From assembly GCF_030042015.1 (NCBI RefSeq), contig NZ_JASIAL010000203.1:5646-69645 (forward strand): 64,000 bases of DNA, given 5' to 3'. Origin of the DNA: Trebonia sp030042015 (lineage in GTDB: Bacteria > Actinomycetota > Actinomycetes > Streptosporangiales > Streptosporangiaceae). The position numbers were made by a program, and so were the translations under genes. The notes under the pieces are model-generated. The model ran no database searches and was not told the origin of the DNA. It worked only from the letters and a program-made list of their open reading frames with translations. Shown piece after piece: positions 52,133 to 61,049 of this stretch (positions are counted from its first letter, which is position 1; every line of letters starts with the position of its first letter).

Positions 52133-52867
52133 CTACTCCGCTGGCTTGGGCTTGCCGAGTCCCCAGAGGGCGGCGGATACCACGGTGATGCAGAACAGCA
52201 GGAACGTGATCGCGTGCACGCCTGTGCAGTATTCGCAGATCTCCCCAATCTGGTACAGCTCGGCGTAGATCAGGTACATCACGAACCCCATGCCCACGAT
52301 CATCGAGCCGAGCCGCAGCCAGGCCACCTCGCGCCGCTGCGCCTGCCACGCCCACGGCGTCATGATCGCGACCACGAACACGTAGAACGCGAGCCCGAGG
52401 ATGGCCACGGGGATGACCCCGAAGACCATCGACTGCGGGCTGGTGATCACGGCGGTGCAGTTGAACGTCCCGTGCCCGCCCGTGGGGCAGCCCAACAGCC
52501 TCGACCCGTTGAAGTGCGCGTAGGTCTCGTAGGCGGACACCCCGAGCCCCGCGATGGCCAGCGCGAGCGAGACGATCTGCAGCCACCGCGGCGGGCCGGA
52601 CGGGCCGCCGGCTTCCTGCGGGACCTCAGCGGACGGCCGCCCGCCGGGCCTGGCGGGCCTGGCCTGGGGGGCCGGCTGCGGCCTGCTCGTAGGCGTCGCC
52701 TTGACGCCGCCGGGTGCCGTCGGCTTGCTGGCCACCGCCTGGGCAGTAGCGGATGACCCGGTAGCGCTCGCGCCTGCCGTCCGGGAGTTGTCGCGGGCCG
52801 TGGTGCCGGCGCGAGTCCCCTTGCTAGCGGCGGGCCGGTTCCGGGAGCGCGCCTTCGAACTTGCCAT
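52133..52867 (-). CDS. Vitamin K epoxide reductase (VKOR) family protein
   Basis: A 244-residue protein. A 90-residue disordered, basic N-terminus precedes a four- to five-helix VKOR domain. The redox pair CEYC is at Cys211-Cys214, and the loop Cys127 and Cys137 (LLGCPTG, TFNCTAVITSPQS) are the shuttle pair. It re-oxidises a periplasmic disulfide donor using quinone, the actinobacterial replacement for DsbB. The two nearby DUF929 thioredoxin-like proteins are candidate partners. The gap to the next upstream gene (52946) is 78 bases. Confidence 0.9.
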   Translation of the reverse strand: MASSKARSRNRPAASKGTRAGTTARDNSRTAGASATGSSATAQAVASKPTAPGGVKATPTSRPQPAPQARPARPGGRPSAEVPQEAGGPSGPPRWLQIVSLALAIAGLGVSAYETYAHFNGSRLLGCPTGGHGTFNCTAVITSPQSMVFGVIPVAILGLAFYVFVVAIMTPWAWQAQRREVAWLRLGSMIVGMGFVMYLIYAELYQIGEICEYCTGVHAITFLLFCITVVSAALWGLGKPKPAE

Positions 52868-52945
52868 GGGGGTTCGGTCTCCAGTGCTGTGATCGCGGCG
52901 GCAGGTCGCTGCTCAGCCTACCGCCGATGACCGCTCGTGAACGGG

Positions 52946-53929
52946 CTAGGAGGTGGCGAAATCCGATTCCAGCGCCCGGATCGCGGGCGTGCATGCGGTG
53001 CTCGGCTGGTTCTTCGTGAGCGCGCAGATACCGGCGATCAGATAGTTCGCCGCGCCGTCGGCGCCCTTCCCGACCGTCGAGGTTGGCTGGGTCAGCGCCG
53101 CCGCCACCTGATCCCAGTTCATGCCTTTGAGCTCGTCAGGGCCGTACGGGGCGAGGTTGCCGACCTCGACGTACTCGTTGCCGATGTCGATGAACGGGAT
53201 CGAGCTGCCCTCGCCGTCGCCCGGGTCATACTCGGTCTGCAAGTTCTGCTGGGCGGTCGTCGGGGTCTGCAGCGTGACGTACGGGACGGTGTCGCTCGAG
53301 GAGTTCCCCTGGCGCTCGTTCGTCGTCTCCTCGACCGGCGTGAACGTGATGTATTTGCTCGTGTAGGTCGAGCCGTAGAACGTCCACGTGGGCGTGTTCG
53401 GGTCGTAGTCGCTGCTTGAGGAGTGGATGGTCTTGAGGCCGGAGAACGTGCCGAAGCGGCTCAGGGCCACGATCATCGCCCACCGTTGGGCGCCGCAGAA
53501 CGGGCAGTACTCGGCCCCGATGTAGAGCACTTCCGGCTTGCCGTCGGACGTGAGCGGTGAGCCGTCGACGGTCGCGAAGTAGGCGTCGCCTGCCCCGCTG
53601 GCGTCGGAGATCTCGCCGCTCGTGATGAAGTTCGAGCTGTCGATGCTGCCGGCGCCGACCTTGTCTAGGACGCTCTGCGGCACCCCGGTGACGTCTTTGG
53701 TCAACTTCGCGAGCGCGGCGCCGGTCGGGCCGTTGCTCGCCGGTGCCGCGGTGCCGCTGCCGCTGTTGGCCTTCACCAGCACGAACGCGATCACCACGAT
53801 GACGACGGCCAGGATCGACCCGCCGGCTATGTAGATCCGCTTGCGCTGCTCGGCCCGCCGCGCCGCCTCACGTTGCGCCGCGATCCGCGCGCGGCGGTCG
53901 GGAACCTTGGTCCTGCTCGCTTTGCCCAT
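52946..53929 (-). CDS. DUF929 thioredoxin-like membrane-anchored protein (copy 1)
   Basis: A 327-residue protein with a basic cytoplasmic N-terminus, one helix (IYIAGGSILAVVIVVIAFVL, about 32-51) and an external DUF929 domain. The thioredoxin-type motif is Cys142-Pro-Phe-Cys145 (GAEYCPFCGAQRWAM), with PFIDIGN as the likely cis-Pro region later. A second Cys pair is near the C-terminus (AGICAL, TACTPAI). It probably makes or shuffles disulfides in exported proteins, recycled by the VKOR encoded just downstream. Confidence 0.85.
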   Translation of the reverse strand: MGKASRTKVPDRRARIAAQREAARRAEQRKRIYIAGGSILAVVIVVIAFVLVKANSGSGTAAPASNGPTGAALAKLTKDVTGVPQSVLDKVGAGSIDSSNFITSGEISDASGAGDAYFATVDGSPLTSDGKPEVLYIGAEYCPFCGAQRWAMIVALSRFGTFSGLKTIHSSSSDYDPNTPTWTFYGSTYTSKYITFTPVEETTNERQGNSSSDTVPYVTLQTPTTAQQNLQTEYDPGDGEGSSIPFIDIGNEYVEVGNLAPYGPDELKGMNWDQVAAALTQPTSTVGKGADGAANYLIAGICALTKNQPSTACTPAIRALESDFATS

Positions 53930-54050
53930 GCCGCATATCGTAGGGCGATTTTCGCTGCTTATGTCTTGAGGGGACCTGAGAGAAACCTCTGGGTGGCCCG
54001 AATGGAACCTGACCTAGACCGTGCCGCGACCTAACGCCGAGGCCGCGGCC

Positions 54051-54932
54051 TCAAAGCTGGGCCTGCAGCGACTTCACCACGGACGTGCAGGCCGACGCCG
54101 GCTGGTCACCGGTGAGCGAGCAGATCGCCGCGGTGATGTAGTTCGCGGTGCCGAGCACGGCCTTGGCCACCGGGCTGTCCTGGTTGTGCAGGTCCGCGGC
54201 GATCTGGCTCCACGTCAGCCCGGCCAGCACACCGGGGTCGTACGAGGCGCCGACGATCACGTACTTGTTGCCGAAATCGATGAAGGGGATGTCGCCCGGG
54301 CCGTCGTACTTGTTAATCAGGGCCAACTGCGCGCTGGTCGGCGTCTGCAGCGTGGTGTACGCGCCGTTGCCCGGGTCGGGGATGTTCGTGTACAGCTCGA
54401 CCGGGGTGAACGTCAGGTACTTGCTGGTGAAGTGCGCAGTCGCGAACGTCCAGGTCGGCGTGTCGGGGTACGGCTCCGAGTTGCCCGCGCCGTCCTGGGC
54501 GGCGGAGTGCGTGGCCGCCAGTCCGCTGAACGTGCCGAAGCGGCTCAGCGCGACGACCATGGCCCACCGTTCGGCCGCGCAGTACGGGCAGAACTCCGCG
54601 CCCAGGTATAGCATCTCCGGCTTGCCGCCGCTGGTCAGCGCCGGCCCGCTGACCGACGTCGGGCGCGCGCTGACCTGGCCGGCGCCGACGGCGTCGAGCG
54701 TGGCGGCAGGGACCGTGGTGGTCGTGGCGATGAGCTGGGCGAGCGCGCTCCCGGTTGGCGCGGTGGGACCGCCGGCGGATGGGGTGGCCGAGGAGTGACC
54801 GGTCGGGGAACTGCTCGCCGTGGGGTGGCTGGCCGGGGACTTCCCGCGCAGCAGGACGAACGCGAGCACGACCGCGACCACCACCACGATCGCGCCGCCA
54901 GCGAGCAGCATCCGGTTCCGCACCCGACCCAT
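54051..54932 (-). CDS. DUF929 thioredoxin-like membrane-anchored protein (copy 2)
   Basis: A 293-residue paralogue of the downstream gene: one helix near the start (LAGGAIVVVVAVVLAFVLLR), a Ser/Thr/Pro linker and a DUF929 domain with Cys115-Pro-Tyr-Cys118 (GAEFCPYCAAERWAM) and PFIDFGN. The two share RWAM(I/V)VALSRFGTFSGL and the C-terminal Cys pair, so they are a tandem duplication that has diverged. Start chosen at MGRVRNRML (54932, GAGGGCC upstream); a longer reading adds 91 low-complexity residues. Confidence 0.85.
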   Translation of the reverse strand: MGRVRNRMLLAGGAIVVVVAVVLAFVLLRGKSPASHPTASSSPTGHSSATPSAGGPTAPTGSALAQLIATTTTVPAATLDAVGAGQVSARPTSVSGPALTSGGKPEMLYLGAEFCPYCAAERWAMVVALSRFGTFSGLAATHSAAQDGAGNSEPYPDTPTWTFATAHFTSKYLTFTPVELYTNIPDPGNGAYTTLQTPTSAQLALINKYDGPGDIPFIDFGNKYVIVGASYDPGVLAGLTWSQIAADLHNQDSPVAKAVLGTANYITAAICSLTGDQPASACTSVVKSLQAQL

Positions 54933-55377
54933 GCTAGGCCCTCGGCACGACTCACCGGCGCGGTGTTCCGGCGGGACGCCTGGCATCCAAACCGGGCCTG
55001 AATCGGGGCGCGCCGGGGTCGCAGGAGACAGACCGCCGGCCCCCGCGGCAGGGGGAGTGAGGGGGGTGCCGCGAGGGCCGGCCGTCCCGGCGCGGGGCGC
55101 TGGGGGGGAAGCGTCCCGCGCCAGTCCGGTCCGCGAGCGCGTTCGATCGAACACGTCCCGCGCCGGACGGACAGCATCCACCGGCCAGGCGGTGCCAACG
55201 GCCAACGGCCAACCGCCTGGCCGGAAGGGACTCGTTCAGTGATAAACGTCCTATCTCTATGTGATCTAGATATTTTCTAGATGGGCACGATGAAGTCGGG
55301 TAATCTGCATAGTTGTACCAACTGACGACGCCGCGTAGCAGGCGGGACGCGGCGCAGCATGAAGGGGGCCACCAGCC
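54933..55377. other. 445-base divergent region before the BTAD regulator
   Basis: The left half is GC-rich with no supported gene. The right part (55240-55330) is an AT-rich island with an inverted repeat (55264-55282) and likely holds the promoter of the BTAD regulator gene. Confidence 0.45.
55264..55282. promoter_or_regulatory. Inverted repeat, candidate operator
   Basis: ATCTAGA (55264-55270) and TCTAGAT (55276-55282) are exact inverted arms with 5 bases between, about 96 bases before the BTAD regulator start, in a strongly AT-rich patch. It could be an autoregulatory or foreign repressor site. Confidence 0.45.
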
Positions 55378-58311
55378 GTGGTGCGGCTGCGGGTCGGCGT
55401 GCTTGGGCCGGTGACGGCATGGCGCGATGAGCGCGAGGTCCCGGCGGGACAGCCACGGCAGCTCGCGGTGCTCGGCGTGCTCGCCATGCGGGCGAACCAC
55501 GTGGTGTCCCGGGGCGAGCTGGTCGACGCGGTATGGGGCGACGGGCCCCCCGCCAGCGCTGAGGGCGGTATTTACACCTACGTCGCGGGACTGCGGCGCG
55601 TCCTGGAACCTGACCTGCCGCGCCGCGACCCGGACCACCCGCGGCGCGCGCCCGCGCGCGTGCTGGTGTCCGCGGGCGGGGGATACGTGCTCAGGCTCGA
55701 TCCCGGCTGCCTCGACTCCGACCAGTTCGAGCAGTTCCTCGGCCGGGCCCGCGGCCTGCGCGCGTCCGGCGACCTGGTGGGAGCCGCGCGCGCGGTGGAC
55801 GAGGCGCTGGCGCTGTGGCGCGGGCTCGCGTTCGCCGGGGTGCCAGGCCCGTTCGCCGAGGCCGAACGCCAGCGGCTTGGCGAGCTGCGCACCGCGGCGG
55901 CAGAAGAGCGGGCCGACCTGCTGCTCGCCCAGGGCAGGGCGGCCGAGGCGGTGCCTGAGCTGACCACGCTGGCGGCCGACCATCCGCTGCGCGAACAAGC
56001 CCGCGGCCTGCTGATGATCGCGCTCTACCGCTGCGGCAGGCAGGCGGAGGCGCTGCAGGTGTTCCACGACGTCAGGGGGCGGCTGGCCGAGGAGCTCGGC
56101 ATCGACCCGAGCGCCGAGCTGACCAACATCTACCAGCAGGTCCTCGCGATGGACCCCGCGCTCCACGGCCCGGCTGACATGCCCCGCGCCGGCCAGGGGC
56201 AGCTCGCCGATCCCGTGGCGCCGGCCGCCCCGACTCCTGCGCAGGTGCCACCGGAGACCGCCGGCTTCGCCGGCCGGGCGGCGGAGCTGCGCTGGCTGCA
56301 CGCGATGGTCCCGGAGAGTCCGGGAGCGGCTCCGGGCGAGTCTGCCGTGGCGGTCGTCACGGGCACCGCTGGCGTCGGCAAGACCGCGCTGGCGGTCCGG
56401 TTCGCCCGCCAGGTGGCGCAGCGCTTCCCCGACGGTCAGCTCTACGTGAACCTGCGCGGCTTCGACCCCTCCGGCGCGCCTGCCGAGCCGGAAGTGGCGC
56501 TGCGCGGCTTCTTCGAGGCGCTCGGCGTGCCGCAGCGACGAGTCCCGGCCAGCCTGGAGGCGCAGACCGGGCTGTTCCGCAGCCTGCTCGAGGGCAAGCG
56601 GATGCTGCTGCTGCTCGACAACGCGCGGTCCACGGAGCAGGTACGGCCGCTGCTCCCAGGCAGCCCGTCGTGCATGGTCGTGATCACCAGCCGCAGCCAG
56701 CTGACTGGCCTGGTCGCCGCCGAGGGCGCCCGCCCGCTGCCGCTGCAGGTGCTGTCAGAAGCCGAGGCCCGCGAACTGCTCGCGCACCGGATGGGCCCGG
56801 TGCGGGTGGCCGCCGAGCCGACCGCGGCCGCCGAGCTGATCGAGCAGTCCGCCGGGCTGCCGCTGGCGCTGAGCGTGGCCTGCGCGCGGGCCGTCACCCG
56901 GCCGGGTGTCGCGCTCGCGGACCTGGCCGCCGAGCTGCGTGACGCCCGCGGACGGCTCGACGTGCTCGAGACCGGCGATGTGACGACCGACCTGCGGGCC
57001 GTCTTCTCCTGGTCCTATCAAAAGCTCAGCGAACGGGCGGCCCGGATGTTCCGGCTGCTCGGGGTGCACCCCAAGCCGGACATCTCGGTGGCCGCCGCGG
57101 CCAGCCTGGCCGGGACGCCGCTGCCGGCCGCGCGCACCGCGCTGGCCGAGCTGACCCGCGCCTCGCTGCTGAGCGAGGACGCGGGCGGTCCCGGCCGGTT
57201 CGGCTGCCACGAGCTGTTGCGCGCGTACGCGGCGGAGCGGGCGGCCGCCGACGAGAGCGAGGACGAGCGCGACGCGGCACGCCGTCGGCTGCTCGACCAC
57301 TACCTGCGCACCGCCTACGCGGGTTCCGTGCGCCTGCACCCCGTGCGCAGCCAGGTCCGGCTGCCGCCGGCGGTACCGGACGTCACCCCCGAGAACCTCG
57401 GCTCGTACGAGGCGGTGCTCGCCTGGTTCGCGGCCGAGCATCGCGTGCTGCACGCCGTCCTCGCCATGGCCGCCGAGGCGGGCTTCGACGCCCAGTGCTG
57501 GACGCTGGCCTGGTACTGGGCGACGATCCTGACGCGCAGCGGCCTGATGCACGAGGTGGCGGAGCTACAGCGGACGGCGCTGGCGTCGGCGGAGCGCCTC
57601 GGCGACCCGGTCGCCCTCGCGCACGTGCACTACGAGCTCGGTCACGCGAGCGCGCGAGTGAGCGACTTCGCGGCGAGCCACGCGCACCTGGAGCAGGCCC
57701 TCGAGCTGTTCACCCGGCTCGGTGATCACGTCAGCATCGCGATGGTGCAGTACGGCCTGGCAGCGTTGCTTGACCAGGAGGGCCGGTACTCCGACGCGAT
57801 CGAGCACGCGTCCGAGGCGCTGCGGCTGCGCCGCTCGTTCGCCGACCGGGCGGCGGTCGCCTCATCGGAGAACGCGGTCGGCTGGATCTACGCGCACCTC
57901 GGCCAGCACGCCGAGGCGCTGCGGCACTGCCGGCGCGCGCTTGAGCTGCACCGCGACTCGGGCAGCCGCGGCGCCGTGGCCGACACGCTCGACAGCATCG
58001 GCTACGCCTACCGCGGGCTGGCCGACTACCCGCAGGCCATCGCCCACTACGAGCGGGCCCTGGACTTGTACAGGAACATCGGCGACCTGGACGGCGAGTC
58101 GGGCTCGCTGACCGGGCTTGGCGACGTCCAGGTCGCCGCCGGGCAGCCCGCCGCCGCCCGGCGCAGCTGGGAGCTCGCGCTGGCCGTGCAGGCCAGGCTT
58201 CCCGGCGTGGACAGCGGTCCGGTCCGCGCCCGGCTGGCCACGCTCGCCGTCGACGGCGCCGCGGCGGGCGCCACGGCGGGCACGGCCGCCGCGGGCGCCG
58301 TCGGCGCCTGA
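55378..58311 (+). CDS. AfsR/SARP-like regulator: BTAD, NB-ARC, TPR
   Basis: A 977-residue regulator. Residues 1-95 are an OmpR-type winged helix (VRLRVGVLGPVTAW, SRGELVDAVWG, GIYTYVAGLRRVLEPD), 100-255 the BTAD helical domain, and about 290-560 an NB-ARC ATPase (Walker A VTGTAGVGKTALAVRFA, Walker B KRMLLLLDNAR). TPR repeats run from about 690 to 960 (AHVHYELGHASARVSDFAAS, ADTLDSIGYAYRGLADYPQA). This is the AfsR layout; such proteins switch on secondary metabolism or morphogenesis genes. No biosynthetic cluster adjoins it; serA follows 40 bases later, probably under its own promoter. The GTG start has a GAAGGGGG site. Confidence 0.93.
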   Translation: MVRLRVGVLGPVTAWRDEREVPAGQPRQLAVLGVLAMRANHVVSRGELVDAVWGDGPPASAEGGIYTYVAGLRRVLEPDLPRRDPDHPRRAPARVLVSAGGGYVLRLDPGCLDSDQFEQFLGRARGLRASGDLVGAARAVDEALALWRGLAFAGVPGPFAEAERQRLGELRTAAAEERADLLLAQGRAAEAVPELTTLAADHPLREQARGLLMIALYRCGRQAEALQVFHDVRGRLAEELGIDPSAELTNIYQQVLAMDPALHGPADMPRAGQGQLADPVAPAAPTPAQVPPETAGFAGRAAELRWLHAMVPESPGAAPGESAVAVVTGTAGVGKTALAVRFARQVAQRFPDGQLYVNLRGFDPSGAPAEPEVALRGFFEALGVPQRRVPASLEAQTGLFRSLLEGKRMLLLLDNARSTEQVRPLLPGSPSCMVVITSRSQLTGLVAAEGARPLPLQVLSEAEARELLAHRMGPVRVAAEPTAAAELIEQSAGLPLALSVACARAVTRPGVALADLAAELRDARGRLDVLETGDVTTDLRAVFSWSYQKLSERAARMFRLLGVHPKPDISVAAAASLAGTPLPAARTALAELTRASLLSEDAGGPGRFGCHELLRAYAAERAAADESEDERDAARRRLLDHYLRTAYAGSVRLHPVRSQVRLPPAVPDVTPENLGSYEAVLAWFAAEHRVLHAVLAMAAEAGFDAQCWTLAWYWATILTRSGLMHEVAELQRTALASAERLGDPVALAHVHYELGHASARVSDFAASHAHLEQALELFTRLGDHVSIAMVQYGLAALLDQEGRYSDAIEHASEALRLRRSFADRAAVASSENAVGWIYAHLGQHAEALRHCRRALELHRDSGSRGAVADTLDSIGYAYRGLADYPQAIAHYERALDLYRNIGDLDGESGSLTGLGDVQVAAGQPAAARRSWELALAVQARLPGVDSGPVRARLATLAVDGAAAGATAGTAAAGAVGA

Positions 58312-58351
58312 GGCCGCCGCGGCCGTTGCTGACCATGCGATATGGTTACGT

Positions 58352-59605
58352 ATGGTGGCCGATTTTGTTTCCCTGGGAAAGGTGCTGACGCTGGACACGC
58401 TCAACCGCGCGCTGCTGCTTGAGAACATCCACCCTGACGCGACGGCGCGACTGACGAAGGCCGGCTACGAAGTGCGGACGATGCCGCGGGCGCTCGGCGA
58501 GGACGATCTCATCGCGGCGCTGCACGGGGTCAGCCTCGTCGGCATCAGGTCCCAGACCCATGTCACGCAGCGCGTGCTCGCCGCGGCCCCCGAGCTGCTG
58601 GCCGTCGGCGCGTTCTGCATCGGCACGAACCAGGTCGACCTCGCGGCGGCCGCCAGGCGCGGCGTCGCGGTGTTCAACGCGCCGTTCTCCAACACCCGCA
58701 GCGTCGTCGAGCTGGCGATCGCGGAGATCATCTCGATGGCCAGGCGGCTGCCGGAGAAGAACGCCAATATGCACGCCGGGGTCTGGGACAAGTCATCAAG
58801 GGGCGCGCACGAGGTGCGCGGCCGCAAGCTCGGCATCGTCGGTTACGGGAACATCGGCACGCAACTGTCCGTGATCGCCGAAAGCCTCGGCATGAGCGTG
58901 TACTTCTACGACATCGCCGACAAGCTGGCGATCGGGAACGCCCGCCGCTGCTCCTCGCTTGAGGACCTGCTCGAGTCGGTCGAGACCGTGACCCTGCACG
59001 TGGACGGCCGGGCTGGCAACCACGGGTTCTTCGGCGAGGCCGAGTTCGCCCGGATGCGGCCGCGGTCGCTGTTCCTCAACCTGTCCCGCGGGTTCGTCGT
59101 CGACCACGTGGCGCTGCGGCGCCACATCGAGTCCGGGCACATCGCCGGCGCGGCGGTCGACGTGTTCCCTGCCGAGCCCAAGGGCAACGGCGAGGAGTTC
59201 GTGTCCGAGCTGCGCGGGCTGAGCAACGTCATCCTCACCCCGCACATCGGCGGCTCCACCGAGGAGGCGCAGCAGGACATCGGCGATTTCGTGTCGACCA
59301 AGCTGATCGACTTCGCCGAGAGCGGCGCGACCTCGATGAGCGTCAACATGCCGAACGCCGCGCTGCCCGCGGTGCCCGGCACGCACCGGCTGTCGCACCT
59401 GCACCAGAACGTCCCCGGCGTGCTCGCCACGATCAACCGGGTCCTGGCCGAGCACGGCGTGAACGTCGAGGGCCAGCTGCTGCGCACCCGCGACGAACTC
59501 GGCTACGTGCTCACCGACATCGGCACGACCTACAGCGAGGACGTGCTCGACGAGCTGCGCGCGATGGGCGTGACGATCAGGCTGCGCACGATCGAGTCCG
59601 GCTAG
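58352..59605 (+). CDS. serA: D-3-phosphoglycerate dehydrogenase (ACT-domain type)
   Basis: A 417-residue enzyme, close in length to the E. coli type. It oxidises 3-phosphoglycerate in the first step of serine synthesis. The NAD loop is GIVGYGNIGTQ, the catalytic Arg lies in LNLSRGFVVD, the Glu in VFPAEPKGNGEEF and the His in LTPHIGGSTEEAQ. The C-terminal ACT domain (about 335-417; HQNVPGVLATINRVLAEHGV) gives serine feedback. No ribosome site precedes the ATG, and TATGGT (58341-58346) ends six bases before it, so a leaderless mRNA is likely. Confidence 0.95.
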   Translation: MVADFVSLGKVLTLDTLNRALLLENIHPDATARLTKAGYEVRTMPRALGEDDLIAALHGVSLVGIRSQTHVTQRVLAAAPELLAVGAFCIGTNQVDLAAAARRGVAVFNAPFSNTRSVVELAIAEIISMARRLPEKNANMHAGVWDKSSRGAHEVRGRKLGIVGYGNIGTQLSVIAESLGMSVYFYDIADKLAIGNARRCSSLEDLLESVETVTLHVDGRAGNHGFFGEAEFARMRPRSLFLNLSRGFVVDHVALRRHIESGHIAGAAVDVFPAEPKGNGEEFVSELRGLSNVILTPHIGGSTEEAQQDIGDFVSTKLIDFAESGATSMSVNMPNAALPAVPGTHRLSHLHQNVPGVLATINRVLAEHGVNVEGQLLRTRDELGYVLTDIGTTYSEDVLDELRAMGVTIRLRTIESG

Positions 59606-59695
59606 CCCCGAGCCCCTTAGCCCGAGCCCCCGGCAGGCCGGTCCCGGCGCCCGCGGTCCGGCGCCGGCCAGGGCTGTAGCCTGGTCCGTTGCGCG

Positions 59696-60961
59696 GTGCT
59701 CCCCGGTGCCGGCGGCGGCGGTGGTGGCGGCGGTTCCAGCTCCACCGGTTCGGCGACGGACGCGTCGGTGGCGGCCGGGCCGGCGCCGGATGACGCTCCT
59801 AATGGTGAGGTCGTGATCAGTTACCCGGTGGTCCTGGTCACGGTGACCGGCGGGCAGGTGTACGGGTCGTCGGCCGCGGTGTTCACCGCGAGCTACGCCG
59901 CTCCGGGCGGGGTCACGGTCTCCGGCACGGTGACGTGCACAACGGTCAACGGCGGGACGCTGGTGACCCCGGGGCTGACCGCCGGGGGCAGTTACACGAT
60001 CGACGGGGCGAACTGCTCGGGGCTGAGCGCGTCGGCGGGGTATGCGGTGGACTATGTCGGCGGGGCGTTCACGGTGACGCAGGCCGGCCAGGTGATCGGC
60101 TTCACCGCCCCGGCCACGGCAGTCGCAGGGACAACCGCGACGCTGGCCGCGACCGGGGGCGACTCGGGCAACCCGGTGGTGTTCACGGTCGACGCCTCCT
60201 CCGGTGCCGGGGTGTGCGACGTGTCCGGGGACACGGTCAGCTACCTGGCCGGCGGGACCTGCGTGGTCGACGCCAACCAGGCGGGCGGCACCGACTACTC
60301 GGCGGCCGCGCAGGTCCAGCAGGCGATCGAGGTGCAGCAGGCGCCGGCGTTCACCGCCGATGCCCCGCCGCTGACCGCGGCGGCCGGCACGCCGTATTCC
60401 TGCCAGTTCGCGGCCTCCGGTGTGCCGGAGCCGGCGTTCACGCTGGGCGGCGGGGCGCCGTCGTGGCTGACGGTCGGCCCGGCGACCGGGCTGGTGTCCG
60501 GGACCCCGCCGTCCGGCACCGGGTCGTTCAGCTATCCGGTGACCGCGGCCAACAGCCTGGGCAGCGTGACGACGGCGGTGTTCACGGTGACGGTCTCGGA
60601 CCAGGCCGACGTCGAGGCGGGGCTGTCCTGTCCCTCCGGCCTGGCGGTGGACGAGTCCGGGACGTGCACGCTGACCGTGACCAACGCCGGGCCCGCGCTT
60701 GCCGTCGGCGTGCTGGCCGGAGCCGTGGCGTCGGCGCAGCTTCGGGTGACCGGCTGCTCGGGCGGCTGTTCGCGGATCGGCGGGGTGCTGGCCTGGTCGC
60801 TGGGGTCGCTGCCGGCCGGGCAGTCCGTCGCGCTCACGATCAGCGTGACGGGGCAGCAGGCCGGCGCCGCGGTTGTCGCCGCCGCCGCCGGCTCGGCCAG
60901 CCCCGACCCCGACCTGTTCAACAACCTGACGGCGGCCACGGTCGCCGTCACCCGCGCCTGA
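59696..60961 (+). CDS. Ig-like repeat surface protein, apparently lacking its 5' end
   Basis: A 421-residue protein of extracellular type: an MBG-like domain (about 40-130, ending VDYVGGAFTVTQAG), an Ig-like domain (about 132-215), a He_PIG domain (about 225-300, SWLTVGPATGLVSGTPPSGT) and a DUF11-like domain (about 305-420, CTLTVTNAGPALAV). Paired Cys suit an oxidising location, yet it begins MLPGAGGGGGGGGSS with no signal peptide. The frame opens at 59621 without another start codon. There is no C-terminal anchor. It is probably a fragment of a larger secreted protein; codon use is still normal. Confidence 0.6.
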   Translation: MLPGAGGGGGGGGSSSTGSATDASVAAGPAPDDAPNGEVVISYPVVLVTVTGGQVYGSSAAVFTASYAAPGGVTVSGTVTCTTVNGGTLVTPGLTAGGSYTIDGANCSGLSASAGYAVDYVGGAFTVTQAGQVIGFTAPATAVAGTTATLAATGGDSGNPVVFTVDASSGAGVCDVSGDTVSYLAGGTCVVDANQAGGTDYSAAAQVQQAIEVQQAPAFTADAPPLTAAAGTPYSCQFAASGVPEPAFTLGGGAPSWLTVGPATGLVSGTPPSGTGSFSYPVTAANSLGSVTTAVFTVTVSDQADVEAGLSCPSGLAVDESGTCTLTVTNAGPALAVGVLAGAVASAQLRVTGCSGGCSRIGGVLAWSLGSLPAGQSVALTISVTGQQAGAAVVAAAAGSASPDPDLFNNLTAATVAVTRA

Positions 60962-61049
60962 GGAAAGGCCAGGCCTGCGGCCCAGATAGCGCCGGATAGC
61001 CGAGCCGACGGCGAGCACCGCCGCGAGAGGACGTCGAGTCGGGCGCGTG

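Noticed and set aside
58796..61018. Long minus-strand open frame across serA and the Ig-repeat gene
   Set aside because: It spans two real genes and the gap between them, shows only Arg/Gly/His-rich composition and has no ribosome site.
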